Shown piece after piece: positions 17,737 through 27,107 of a stretch of 64,000 bases of DNA. This stretch comes from DAOMFB01 sp963801475. Lineage in GTDB: Bacteria; Acidobacteriota; Thermoanaerobaculia; UBA5066. The stretch covers positions 372,001 through 436,000 of the forward strand of contig CAWDEX010000001.1 of the NCBI GenBank assembly GCA_963801475.1, read 5' to 3'. The translations under genes were made by a program, and so were the position numbers. Each line of letters begins with the position of its first letter. Position 1 is the stretch's first letter. A model generated the notes under the pieces. It ran no database searches. It was not told where the DNA came from and saw nothing but the letters and a program-made list of their open reading frames with translations.

Positions 17737-20085
17737 ATGCTTTCGAAGCGCCTGATCGTCCTCGCCGCCGCGGCGGGGATCGTCGTCCTCGGCATAGTTC
17801 TCTTCCGGCTCCGACGCCCCGCCCCGTCCGCGGCGGGAGCCGTCACAGGGCCGCCGTGGACGCGCCCCGGGGAGTCGCGGTTCGTCGGGCGCGAGGCGTG
17901 CGCGAAGTGCCACGAGAAGGAAGACGTGAAGTGGGCGCCGTCGGACCACGCCCTGGCCATGCAGCCGATGAACGAGAAGACCGTCCTCGCGAACTTCGAC
18001 GGCACGTCGTTCGACTACCACGGGGTCGTCTCGACCTTCACGAAGAAGGACGGAACGTACTTCGTGAGGACCGACGGCCCGGACGGGAAGCTGACCGACT
18101 ACGAGATCGCCTGGGCGTTCGGCTACAGGCCGCTGCAGCAGTTCCTGATCCGCTTTCCGAGGGGGCGCGTCCAGGCGCTGAACGTCTGCTGGGACACGAG
18201 GCCGAAGGAAAAGGGAGGGCAGCGGTGGTTCCACCTCTACCCCGACGAGAACGTCCCCGCAGGCGACGTCCTCCACTGGACGGGCCCGTACCAGAACTGG
18301 AACTTCATGTGCGCCGACTGCCATTCGACGAACGTGAAGAAGGGGTACGACGCGAAGTCCGACGCGTACACGACGACCTTCTCCGAGATCAACGTCTCGT
18401 GCGAGGCGTGCCACGGTCCGGGCTCGGCGCACGTGGCGTGGGGCGAGGCGGAGAAGCGGAGGGAAGTCCGGGCGGAGGACCCCGCCAACGGCGTCCTCGC
18501 CGGACGCCGGGAGCGGGACGACGCGCGATGGGTCTTCGCGCCGGGCGAGGCGATCGCGAAACGGAGCGTCCCGCGGACGAACCGCGACGAGGTGACGATG
18601 TGCGCCCGCTGCCACGCGCGGCGCTCGGTCGTCCACGAGCCGTACACCTACGGCCGCCCGTTCCTCGACACGCACCGGCCCTCGCTCCTGACCGACCCTC
18701 TCTACTTCCCCGACGGGCAGATCCGGGACGAGGTCTACGAATACGCGTCGTTTCTCCAGAGTCGGATGTACGCGGCGGGGGTGACCTGCACCGAGTGCCA
18801 CGACGCCCACGCGATGAAGGTGCGGGTCTCGGCCGACGGCGTCTGCACGCGCTGCCACCTCCCGGAGAAGTACGCCGAGAAGAGCCACCACTTTCACAGG
18901 CCGCCCGGGGCGGGGGCCAGCTGCGTCGGCTGCCACATGGCGGCGCGAAGCTACATGGTCGTCGACCCGCGGCGCGACCATAGCTTCCGGAGCCCGCGCC
19001 CCGACCTGACTCTGAAGATCGGCTCGCCGAACGCCTGTACGACCCCGTGCCACGAGAAGAAGAGCGTGGCGTGGGCGGCCGAGTGGACCGCGAAGTGGTG
19101 GCCGAAGAACGCGAAGACGCCGCACTGGGGCGAGGCGATCCATGCCGGGCGCCAGGTGCTGGCCGGGGCCCGGCCCGCCCTCGTGGCCGTCGCCGGGGAC
19201 CGGACGAAGCCGGGCATCGTCCGCGCGACGGCCGTCTCGATGCTCGGCGGTTTCCCGGGGAAGGACGCCGACCAGGTGATCGAATCGGCCCTTACCGACG
19301 CCGATCCGCTGGTCCGGATGGGAGCGGTGACCTCCGCGCGGGGCGGAAACCAACGGGCCCTCCTGCAGCGCCTCTATCCGCTTCTGAACGACCCGGTCCG
19401 GACGGTCCGGATCGACGCGGCGCGCGCCCTCGTATCCGTGCCCGCCGAGTACCTCTCGGCCGCCCAGCGGAGCGCCATCCAGAGCGGCCTCGCGGAATGG
19501 CGGGCGGCGCAGCGCGTGGACGAGGACCGCCCGGAGTCGCACCTCACGCTGGGGGCTCTCGACGCCGAGCTCGGAGACGTAGCGGCGGCCGAGAGCGAGT
19601 ACAGGGCCGCCCTGAAACTGGCCCCCGGGTTCCCGGCCACCTACGTGAACCTGGCCGACCTCTACCGGCAGAGCGGCCGCGACGCCGAAGGGGAGAAGGT
19701 CCTCCTCGAGGGACTCCGGATTACGCCGAGGAGCGCGGATCTGCACCACGCTCTCGGTCTTCTCTACGCCAGGATGAAGAAGACCTCCGAGGCTCTCACC
19801 GAGCTTGCGAGAGCGGCGGAGCTTCGGCCGGACGCCGGGCGGTACGCCTACGTCTGGGGGGTCGCGCTCTATTCCGCCGGGCAGACGGACAAGGCGATAT
19901 CCATCCTGCGATCGGCCTGGGAGCGGCACACGGGAGACCCGGAAATCCTCCTCGCCCTCGCCTCGTACAGCCGGGAGCGAGGCGACCGGACCGCGGCCCT
20001 CGACTGGGCGCGGAAGCTCATTGAGGTCTCGCCCGACGATGCCTCGGCGCGGCAGCTTCTGACGGAGCTGGCGCAGGGTCGTTGA
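17737..20085 (+). CDS. multihaem cytochrome c with C-terminal HEAT/TPR repeats
   Basis: A 782-residue protein anchored by an N-terminal helix (residues 5-23). It has seven CxxCH haem motifs (C55, C192, C222, C289, C351, C370, C396) and an eighth, spaced CTTPCH (C434-H439), giving CxxxCH. The arrangement resembles the cytochrome c554/octahaem oxidoreductase group. Residues 470-560 look like HEAT repeats, and 560-780 are TPRs (YRAALKLAPGFPATYVNLADLY and similar). It should face the periplasm and transfer electrons or act on a small oxyanion, with the TPR part binding partners. No dedicated quinone oxidoreductase is adjacent. It is monocistronic. Confidence 0.85.
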   Translation: MLSKRLIVLAAAAGIVVLGIVLFRLRRPAPSAAGAVTGPPWTRPGESRFVGREACAKCHEKEDVKWAPSDHALAMQPMNEKTVLANFDGTSFDYHGVVSTFTKKDGTYFVRTDGPDGKLTDYEIAWAFGYRPLQQFLIRFPRGRVQALNVCWDTRPKEKGGQRWFHLYPDENVPAGDVLHWTGPYQNWNFMCADCHSTNVKKGYDAKSDAYTTTFSEINVSCEACHGPGSAHVAWGEAEKRREVRAEDPANGVLAGRRERDDARWVFAPGEAIAKRSVPRTNRDEVTMCARCHARRSVVHEPYTYGRPFLDTHRPSLLTDPLYFPDGQIRDEVYEYASFLQSRMYAAGVTCTECHDAHAMKVRVSADGVCTRCHLPEKYAEKSHHFHRPPGAGASCVGCHMAARSYMVVDPRRDHSFRSPRPDLTLKIGSPNACTTPCHEKKSVAWAAEWTAKWWPKNAKTPHWGEAIHAGRQVLAGARPALVAVAGDRTKPGIVRATAVSMLGGFPGKDADQVIESALTDADPLVRMGAVTSARGGNQRALLQRLYPLLNDPVRTVRIDAARALVSVPAEYLSAAQRSAIQSGLAEWRAAQRVDEDRPESHLTLGALDAELGDVAAAESEYRAALKLAPGFPATYVNLADLYRQSGRDAEGEKVLLEGLRITPRSADLHHALGLLYARMKKTSEALTELARAAELRPDAGRYAYVWGVALYSAGQTDKAISILRSAWERHTGDPEILLALASYSRERGDRTAALDWARKLIEVSPDDASARQLLTELAQGR

Positions 20086-20149
20086 GAGGGCCGGAACTGG
20101 CTTAGAATCGTCGGGAAGCATGCAGAACCCGCGTCAGCGAGGAGAGAAC

Positions 20150-21010
20150 ATGAGCCTTCGCCGTCTTCTCACGGCTTCTTTCGTCCTGGTCGGCTTCCTC
20201 GCGGCCCCCTTCCCGGGCGCGGCCCAGATGACTTCGTCCTATGCCGCCCAGAAGGGGATGGACGAGAACTTCCGGATCGACGTCGGGGGGTTCTTCCAGA
20301 AGTTCGACACGAGCATATTCCTCGAGTCGTCGACCGGGGCCTCGACGAGCATCGGCCTGGAGAATCTGCTCGGCCAGGACGTCCACAAGACAAGCTTCCG
20401 GGTCGACGGGTACTGGCGCTTCGGCCGCCACGCGAGCCTCGTCTTCGGCTACCTGGGGTGGACGCGAAGCGCCTCGGCGACGGCGGCGCAGGAGATCCAG
20501 TGGGGCGACTACGTCATCCATTCCGGGTCGTCCCTCGACTCGAGGGTTCGCGTGGCCGTCCCCCAGCTCTATTACGCCTACTCGGCCGTCAACAATGGCA
20601 CCATGGAGACCGGCGGGATGATCGGTATCTCGACCTACATCAACAAGGCCAATCTGGACGCCTCGGGGTCGATCACGGGCCCGGGCGGGACGACGTCCGG
20701 GAGCTACAGCTCGGACCAGTGGCACCTCACGGTCCCGATCCCGGCCACCGGCGCCTACCTCCGGTACGCGCTCTACCCCGGGTTTCTCCTCGACGCCGAC
20801 GTCAAGTGGCTTCCGAGCATCACGATCTCCGGTTACAACGGCGGCATGCTGGAGTACAAGGCGGGGCTGGATTTCTACTTCACGAAGAACATCGGGATTG
20901 GTGCGATGTACCAGTACACGCACGTTCACGTCTACCACACCGAGACGAACACCGTCGGGTTCGACTTCAGGTACAGCGGTCCGTACGGGTTCCTGAGCCT
21001 GGCGTTCTGA
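20150..21010 (+). CDS. outer-membrane beta-barrel protein
   Basis: A 286-residue protein; the ATG at 20150 follows GGAGAG. The signal peptide ends near PGAAQ (about residue 26). Strands alternate with Gly/Ser-rich loops (FGYLGWTRSASATAAQ, GAYLRYALYPGFLLDADVKW, GIGAMYQYTHVHVYHTETNT) and the protein ends FLSLAF with a terminal Phe. It resembles OMP_b-brl proteins. It starts 64 bases after the cytochrome stop and precedes carbonic anhydrase by 16 bases, so it may be co-transcribed with either. Its specificity is unknown. Confidence 0.75.
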   Translation: MSLRRLLTASFVLVGFLAAPFPGAAQMTSSYAAQKGMDENFRIDVGGFFQKFDTSIFLESSTGASTSIGLENLLGQDVHKTSFRVDGYWRFGRHASLVFGYLGWTRSASATAAQEIQWGDYVIHSGSSLDSRVRVAVPQLYYAYSAVNNGTMETGGMIGISTYINKANLDASGSITGPGGTTSGSYSSDQWHLTVPIPATGAYLRYALYPGFLLDADVKWLPSITISGYNGGMLEYKAGLDFYFTKNIGIGAMYQYTHVHVYHTETNTVGFDFRYSGPYGFLSLAF

Positions 21011-21026
21011 CGCCGGGCCCCGCCTC

Positions 21027-21719
21027 GTGAAGTCGATCTTCGAGGGACTCTCCCTCTTCCAGCGGATCGCGTACCCCCGGCACAAGAACCTGTTCGAGCG
21101 CCTGGCGAAGAACCAGACGCCGCAGGCCGTCTTCATCGCCTGTTCCGACTCGCGGGTCGTCCCGAACCTCCTCGTGCAGGCCGAACCGGGAGACCTCTTC
21201 ATCGTCCGGAACGCCGGGAACATCGTCCCGCCGGCGGGCTCAGGCTACGGCGGCACGATCGCATCCCTGGAGTACGCGATCTTCGCGCTCGGGATCCGCG
21301 ACGTGATCCTCTGCGGCCACTCGAACTGCGGCGCGATGAAGGGCGTCCTCCATCCGGAGAAGCTCGTGGACCTGCCGGCGGTCCGCCAGTGGGTGAGCTA
21401 CGCCGAGCCGGCGCGGCGGGCGGTCGAGGCGGCCCACCCCGGGGCCGCGGGCGACGAGGCGCTGAACCTCGCCGTGGAGTACAACGTGATCGCCCAGGTC
21501 CGGAACATCCTGACCTATCCCCGCATCCGGCCCCTCGTCGAGAAGGGCGAGCTGGAGCTGTATGGGTGGGTCTACGACATCGCCACGGGACACGTGAAGG
21601 GCCTCGACGCCAGCGGCCGGAAGTTCGTTCCCCTTGGGGGCGACGAGAAGGGCTCGCCCGACGAACGGCACGTCCTCGCCTCGGTGGAGAGCGACGAGGA
21701 ATTCTGGGAACGGCTCTGA
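21027..21719 (+). CDS. beta-carbonic anhydrase
   Basis: A 230-residue enzyme starting at GTG. The zinc ligands are Cys39 (in IACSDSR), His98 and Cys101 (in CGHSNCGAM), with the catalytic Asp41-Arg43 dyad. It interconverts CO2 and bicarbonate in the cytoplasm, supplying bicarbonate for carboxylation or helping pH balance. It lacks a signal peptide. It overlaps no neighbour but is 19 bases from the next start, so it is probably in the same transcript as the large exported protein downstream. Confidence 0.95.
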   Translation: MKSIFEGLSLFQRIAYPRHKNLFERLAKNQTPQAVFIACSDSRVVPNLLVQAEPGDLFIVRNAGNIVPPAGSGYGGTIASLEYAIFALGIRDVILCGHSNCGAMKGVLHPEKLVDLPAVRQWVSYAEPARRAVEAAHPGAAGDEALNLAVEYNVIAQVRNILTYPRIRPLVEKGELELYGWVYDIATGHVKGLDASGRKFVPLGGDEKGSPDERHVLASVESDEEFWERL

Positions 21720-21738
21720 GAGGACAAAGGAAATGATC

Positions 21739-23955
21739 ATGGAAACCCGTCAAAGGACGTTCGTGCGCGTCATCGCCCTGCTCGTCAGCTTGGGTCTCGC
21801 GCCCGGCGCGGGAGCGCCCGCTCTCGGCCAGGCGGCGAAGGCTCCGGAGAACACGGACCGCGGGTGGCCCCGCGTCTACAAGGTGGAGGGGGCCGAGGTC
21901 GTCCTCTACCAGCCGCAGGTCGACTCCTGGGAGGGGTACAAGAAGCTTACGGCGCGCCTCGCGGTCTCGGTCCGGCCGAAGGGGGCCGAGAAGCCGGAGT
22001 ACGGCGTCCTCGAGCTCGAGGCCCGGACGGAGACGGACCTCGCGAAGCACGTCGTCACGATGTTCAAGCCGGAGATCCGATCGGTCCGCTTCCCGAAAGC
22101 CCCTCCGGAAAAGGCCGCGGAGTACGAGAAATTCGTCCGCTCGATCTCGCCGGCGCGGACGAAGGCCGAGATCTCCCTCGAGCGGGTCCAGGCCTACGTG
22201 AAGCTCGGCGAGGAGCAGAGGAAGGGGATCGCCGTGAACCTCGACCCGCCGCCCGTCTTCTACAGCGACACGGAGGCGATCCTCCTCATCTTCCTCGGCG
22301 AGCCCCGTTTCTCGAAGGTCGAGGAGACGCCGCTGGAGTTCGGCCTCAACACGAACTGGGACGTCTTCCGGGATCCACAGACCGGGATGAACTACCTGCT
22401 CTACCGAGACGGCTGGCTCGAGGCGCCGGACCTCAAGGCCGGTCCGTGGACGCCCATGAAGGTGGCCCCGAAATCGCTCAAGAAGCTCCCCAAGGGCGGG
22501 GCGTGGGACCGGGTCGCGAAGGCCGTCCCGGGCAAGCAGCTGGAATCGGCCCCGCGCGTCTTCGTCTCGGACCGTCCCGCCGAGCTGATCCAGACGAAGG
22601 GGCGGCCGGTCTTCGAGGTGGTTCCCGGCACGAAGCTCTCGGTCGTCACGAACTCCCAGAACACGCTCTTCTTCCACGCGGGGGACCGGCAGTTCTACTT
22701 CCTGGCTGCGGGCCGGTGGTTCCGGGGGAAGGACCTCGCAGGGCCGTGGACCGCGGCGACGACGAGCCTTCCGCCGGACTTCGCCGCGATCCCGAAGAAC
22801 CACCCGAAGGCCGACGTCCTCGCCTCGGTGCCGGGGACGCAGGAGGCCGACGACGCCATTCTCGTCGCCTCGATCCCACGGACCGGGGTCGTGGACCGGG
22901 TCATGGCGACGGTCACCGTCACGTACGACGGCGAGCCGAAATTCGAGCCGATCGAGAAGACGGGCGTCTCTTACGCGGTGAATACGCCGAACGACGTCTT
23001 CCAGGTCGGTTCGAGGTTCTACTGCTGCTTCCAGGGGGTCTGGTTCGCGGCCCCCTCGGCCACGGGTCCCTGGAGCGTGGCGGACTCCGTCCCCGGGGAG
23101 ATCTACACCATCCCGCCAACGTCGCCGAAGTACCACGTCACCTACGTAGGCGTCGTCGATTCGACCCCCGACACGGTGACCTGCTCGTACACCGGAGGCT
23201 ACGAAGGAGACATCGTCTCGTCGGGCGTGGTGGTGTACGGCACCGCCGTGACGGTCAGCGTGTGGGCCACCGGCCCTTACTACTGGGGCTACTACCCGCC
23301 GTACTACTGGGGCTACGGCTATTACCCGCCGTATTACGGCGGCGTGACGTACTGGGCCGGCGCGTACGGCTACGGCTGGAGCGCCTACGGCCCGTATGGC
23401 GGGGCGGGATACGGCGCCCGCTACAACCCGGCGACCGGCGTCTACTCGCGAGGCGGGTACGCCTACGGGCCGGGGGGCGGCGCGGCCTGGAGGACCGGCT
23501 ACAACCCGTCGACGGGGACGTGGGCCGGCCAGCGGGGCGGCTACAACGCGTACGGATCGTGGAAGCAGGGCGCCGTCACGAACGGGAGCGACTGGGCGCG
23601 GGGCGGACGCGTGTCGAACTCGCAAGGGACGGCCGGCGGCTTCCGGACCTCGGGCGGGGCGACCGGGGTGGGCTACCGCGGCGAGCAGGGGAGCGGATTC
23701 GTCGTCAAGGGGAGCGGAGGGGACGTCTATGCCGGGAAGGACGGCAACGTCTACCACCGCGACGAGTCCGGCAACTGGACGCCGGCCGGTGGCGACAGAG
23801 CGGCGCAGCAGCGGGCGGGCGAATCCGCGGCGAACCGCGACTCCCTGAACCGCGACTACCAGGCGCGCCAGTCCGGGAACGCTCGCGCCTCCTCGTACCA
23901 GAGCCGCGGCTCGACGGGGAGCTACCGTGGCGGCGGAGGCGGGCGCCGGCGCTGA
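21739..23955 (+). CDS. large exported Gly/Tyr-rich protein
   Basis: A 738-residue protein. ATG 21739 is preferred to ATG 21733 because AAAGG is eight bases upstream of it. The signal peptide ends about residue 31. Residues 35-500 contain repeated units in which LLYRDGWLEAP, FYFLAAGRWFRG and FYCCFQGVWFAA (each followed by GPW) recur, like short WG/beta-hairpin repeats. Residues about 520-610 are extremely Tyr/Gly/Pro-rich (YYWGYYPPYYWGYGYYPPYY), and the tail is Gly/Ser/Arg-rich and probably disordered. Similar proteins are labelled carbohydrate-binding family V/XII, but the evidence for sugar binding is weak. It is likely surface- or envelope-associated. Confidence 0.6.
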   Translation: METRQRTFVRVIALLVSLGLAPGAGAPALGQAAKAPENTDRGWPRVYKVEGAEVVLYQPQVDSWEGYKKLTARLAVSVRPKGAEKPEYGVLELEARTETDLAKHVVTMFKPEIRSVRFPKAPPEKAAEYEKFVRSISPARTKAEISLERVQAYVKLGEEQRKGIAVNLDPPPVFYSDTEAILLIFLGEPRFSKVEETPLEFGLNTNWDVFRDPQTGMNYLLYRDGWLEAPDLKAGPWTPMKVAPKSLKKLPKGGAWDRVAKAVPGKQLESAPRVFVSDRPAELIQTKGRPVFEVVPGTKLSVVTNSQNTLFFHAGDRQFYFLAAGRWFRGKDLAGPWTAATTSLPPDFAAIPKNHPKADVLASVPGTQEADDAILVASIPRTGVVDRVMATVTVTYDGEPKFEPIEKTGVSYAVNTPNDVFQVGSRFYCCFQGVWFAAPSATGPWSVADSVPGEIYTIPPTSPKYHVTYVGVVDSTPDTVTCSYTGGYEGDIVSSGVVVYGTAVTVSVWATGPYYWGYYPPYYWGYGYYPPYYGGVTYWAGAYGYGWSAYGPYGGAGYGARYNPATGVYSRGGYAYGPGGGAAWRTGYNPSTGTWAGQRGGYNAYGSWKQGAVTNGSDWARGGRVSNSQGTAGGFRTSGGATGVGYRGEQGSGFVVKGSGGDVYAGKDGNVYHRDESGNWTPAGGDRAAQQRAGESAANRDSLNRDYQARQSGNARASSYQSRGSTGSYRGGGGGRRR

Positions 23956-23987
23956 GGCGACTGCAAGGGGGCGGCTGAGCGGAGCGG

Positions 23988-24395
23988 CTACCGCCGGCGC
24001 AGGCAATCGAGGAAATCGCGGGGCGAGACCACTGCGACGCCGTGCCGCAGGCGGGCGGGGAAGTGGCGGAGATTTCCCGTCACGAGGAACTGCGCTCTCG
24101 CCGCGACCGCGACCTCCAGGAAGGGCTCGTCGGAGGAGTCGGGAAGCCTTCCGGGCAGCGGATGCCCGACGACGGTCTCACCTTCCTCCTCGAGATCGGT
24201 CATGAGCCGTTCGACCCTGTTCGGCGAGATGCCCAGATGAGGGCGTCCCAGAACTTCCCGGTATTCCGCGAGGATTCGAACGTCGAAGCATGGGACGAAA
24301 AGGGACTCGGGGATGAGCGAGACGAGCTGGCCGGGCGGGCCCGATTCGGAGAGAAGGCCGGAAACGAGGACGTTCGTGTCGAGGACGATCCTCAA
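23988..24395 (-). CDS. PIN-domain toxin, TTG start
   Basis: A 135-residue PIN ribonuclease of the PIN-family toxin type. The first acidic motif is IVLDTNVLVSGLL, the middle acidic residue lies in ILAEYREVL, and the third cluster is SSDEPFLEVA followed by AQFLVTGNLRHF. I place the start at TTG 24395 because the TTGA there overlaps the antitoxin stop and the protein then begins exactly at the PIN core (LRIVLDTN). Metal-dependent RNase activity, neutralised by the upstream antitoxin, is inferred. The gene converges on the Gly/Tyr-rich protein gene. Confidence 0.85.
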   Translation of the reverse strand: MRIVLDTNVLVSGLLSESGPPGQLVSLIPESLFVPCFDVRILAEYREVLGRPHLGISPNRVERLMTDLEEEGETVVGHPLPGRLPDSSDEPFLEVAVAARAQFLVTGNLRHFPARLRHGVAVVSPRDFLDCLRRR

Positions 24396-24679
24396 CGTTT
24401 GCGCTTCGCTCGAACGGCCGCGATCTCTACGTTGATCTCGGCCAGGCTGAGACCCCGCGGGAACCTCTTCTTCGATTCCTTCTGGATTGAGAGGATCGTG
24501 TCGGCGAGCCGCGCCCGGCGGAGCGTAGCGAGGTCGCGCTCGAGCGATTCCTCCGTCACGGGCGACAGGAGCGCAATCGGCTTGCCGTTCGACGTCAGGA
24601 CGAGCTCCCGCTCTTCGGCCAGCTTCTTCCACACCTGCCGCGGGCTGCCCCGGAGATCTCGAACCGTCACGAACTTCAT
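24392..24679 (-). CDS. Phd/YefM-type antitoxin
   Basis: A 95-residue protein starting MKFVTVRDLRGSPRQVWKKL, a Phd/YefM N-terminal DNA-binding fold, followed by LVLTSNGKPIALLSPV, the conserved strand pair. The acidic/basic C-terminal helix would wrap the toxin. ATG 24679 is preferred over GTG 24694 because it begins at the conserved domain. The stop codon overlaps the TTG start of the PIN toxin, coupling translation of the two. Autorepression of the operon is typical of the family. Confidence 0.82.
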   Translation of the reverse strand: MKFVTVRDLRGSPRQVWKKLAEERELVLTSNGKPIALLSPVTEESLERDLATLRRARLADTILSIQKESKKRFPRGLSLAEINVEIAAVRAKRKR

Positions 24680-24731
24680 GGCCTCCCCCGTCACTCAATA
24701 GTGTACACGATCGTCACCCACGCTCTCGGGA

Positions 24732-27020
24732 TCATTTCAGCCCCTCGACGAGGTAGAGGTCGGAGAGGACGCGCGTGTAAGAGTAGGCGTACTCGCCAGT
24801 CTGGGGGGAGATGACGATGGAGCCGATTGCGCAGACTCCGGCCGCGTCGGCCGGTCGGAGGCTCTTCCACAGCTCGGAATGTCCGTCCTCCAGACGAACG
24901 CGAAAGATGTTCATCATCATTCGGTTGTCTCAAGCGCAAATCGAACGGCCGTCCGCCGCCCATCCGACAATCTCCAAGAACTCCTCCCAGCGGGGGATGG
25001 GACGGGCCGGCCCACCGTCAACGGGAAATACCGCGCACTTCGAGATGCCGTCCTCGCACGCGACGACTCTCGTTGCGTCCGGAGAGACGAGCCCGCCTGT
25101 CACGGAGGTCAGGGAGCCGATCCTGCGTAACCCGGGTGGCGAGAGCGTCAGCTCCCGAAGGCTCAGTGTCCTGTCCGGCTCGACTCCCCAGAAATATATC
25201 CGATTCCCGTCGGGAGACCAGCCTGCGAAGCTCGAGAGCTCCGTCCCTTTGATGTCATAAAAGCGAGGTAGCTCCGTAATAGTCGAGTAGCGAAGGATCT
25301 TCTCCGGCGCGTCCTTGTTCGTTATCAGTGCCCATTTCGCGTCGGGGGACAAGGCGTAGGCATCTCCCTCGCCGAGGCACATGGCGGGGGAGCCGTCGGG
25401 CTTCCGGATGTACGTTGAGCTTCTCGTCGCGCCACCTCCGCGCTCCGTGAAGAGAATCAGCCTTCCGTCACGGGAGATGTCAGCGAGTTCTGAGAATTCG
25501 AACCACGAAAGGTCGCGCTCCGTCGGTTCACCGGGCAATCCGCAGAAGATCCCGCTCCGACTGTCCTGCTTCTTGACGAGCGCCCGGCTGTCTCGTGAGA
25601 CGTCTTCGATGAGAACAATGGGGGGAATCCTGAGAAGCTCGCGCGTTCTACCCTGCAGATCGACGGCGAGAAGCGTTTGCGGGAAACCCTTGATTCCCGC
25701 CGGGAACCAGATCTCGTCTCCCTTCGGCGACCAGACCGGACTCAGGATCATTCCTCTGTCCTTCGAGAGAACACGCTGTCCTCCTGAGCGATCAATGACG
25801 GTGATCGCCAGTCCACCTTCCGGCAGTTCTATTACCACAACCTGGCGTCCGTCCGGCGATACTCGCGGGAAGTTGAACAACCCGGTTGCGAGCGATTTTC
25901 CGAGCGGATACTCGAGGGTCCCTCGGTCGGTCTTAAGACCCTTCGGGTAGGTGACCGCGGCGATCGACTTCCCGTCTCGCGAAATGTCGGCACCGAAGAC
26001 CCATTCACGAATCTCGCGCGGAGCGCCGCCGGAAAGTGGGGCCGTCGCAAGGGTCCCAGATCGCCAGCCCCGGAGGTCATCGTTGAGGTCGTTCGTAGTG
26101 AGGCGAAATGCGATCTCCCCGGCATCGCTCACTCCGGCGAGACGAGCCCGGGAGATCCCGAGAGATCGGGACCCGGGTCCTGAGAGATGCGTCGAGAAGA
26201 TGTCGAGTGGCCGCCCTTCCCACGCCGCGCTGTAGAGGATCGTCTGTCCGTCGGGAGCGAAGCGCGCGTCGGTGACGTGACCGCGCTGGAATGTGAGCCG
26301 CTCGAAGGACGGAAGGGGTCTCGGCGCCCGCCATTTCAGCCCGAGGCCGATGGCCGAATCGGCGACTACGGAGAGAATCGCGACGGCCGCCATCCAGCCT
26401 CTTCCCGGTCCTCGCGGCCTCGCCGCAGCCGATTCGACAGTGACCAGCGCCTGGCCGCCGATCTCGGAGACATGGTCCTTCAGCGAGTGCAGCTCGCGGG
26501 GGAGGTCTTGCGTCGAGTCGTAGCGCTCCTCTTTCTCCTTGGCGAGGCAGCGCTCGATGATCCAGCGGAGGGGCGCCGGGGAGGCCGGCGCGAGGTCGCG
26601 AACGGGGAGCGGTTCTTCGCGCAGGGTGGCCGTCATCGTCTCGGCCACGGAGTCGCGCTTGAATGCGGTCCGTCCCGTCGCCATCTCATAGAGGACGCTC
26701 CCGAGCGAGAACTGGTCGGTCCGGAAGTCGACGTCGGCTCCGCGTGCCTGCTCAGGCGACATGTAGCCAGCTGTTCCGACGATGATGCCGGGTTCGGTCA
26801 TCCGGAGCGGAGATGTCAGTGTCGAATCCGTCGGGGCACCGGAGGCAATCGTGGGTCGAGCGAGGCCGAAGTCGAGGATCTTCACGACGCCGCCCGGCGT
26901 CACCAGGACGTTCTCGGGCTTCAGGTCGCGGTGGACGATGGCGCGCGCGTGGGCCGCGCCGAGGCCGAGCGGGCCGGTGACCTCATACGCTCCGAGAATC
27001 GTCCCGGGCTGAAGGTCCAT
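24732..27020 (-). pseudogene. decayed Ser/Thr kinase with beta-propeller
   Basis: The frame starts MDLQPGTILGAYEVTGPLG like a Pkn-type kinase but jumps straight to LGAAHARAIVHRDLKPEN. The whole N-lobe, with the P-loop, catalytic Lys and helix-C Glu (roughly 110 residues), is missing. The C-lobe is intact in outline: HRDLKPEN, DFG (50-52), GYMSPEQARG and DQFSLG. One membrane helix (about residues 212-232) precedes a TolB/WD40-like propeller. TGA at 24930-24932 stops the frame, yet the same frame continues to 24732 with FRVRLEDGHSELWKSL and ends LYLVEGLK, the normal family C-terminus. It is probably a pseudogene, or at best a pseudokinase. Base composition is lower in GC than its neighbours. 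Confidence 0.8.
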
Positions 27021-27107
27021 TTCGTTAACGCGCCGGTCTGCGGACGGAATTGTGACACCGCGCCGGCGGGATCGTCCACCGCGGGCACCGGAGGGAGCCG
27101 TCGGGCG

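Noticed and set aside
23280..23400. Repeat array or CRISPR-like pattern in the Tyr/Gly-rich gene
   Set aside because: The repeats follow the codon frame and encode YYPPYYWGY-type protein repeats, with no uniform spacers.
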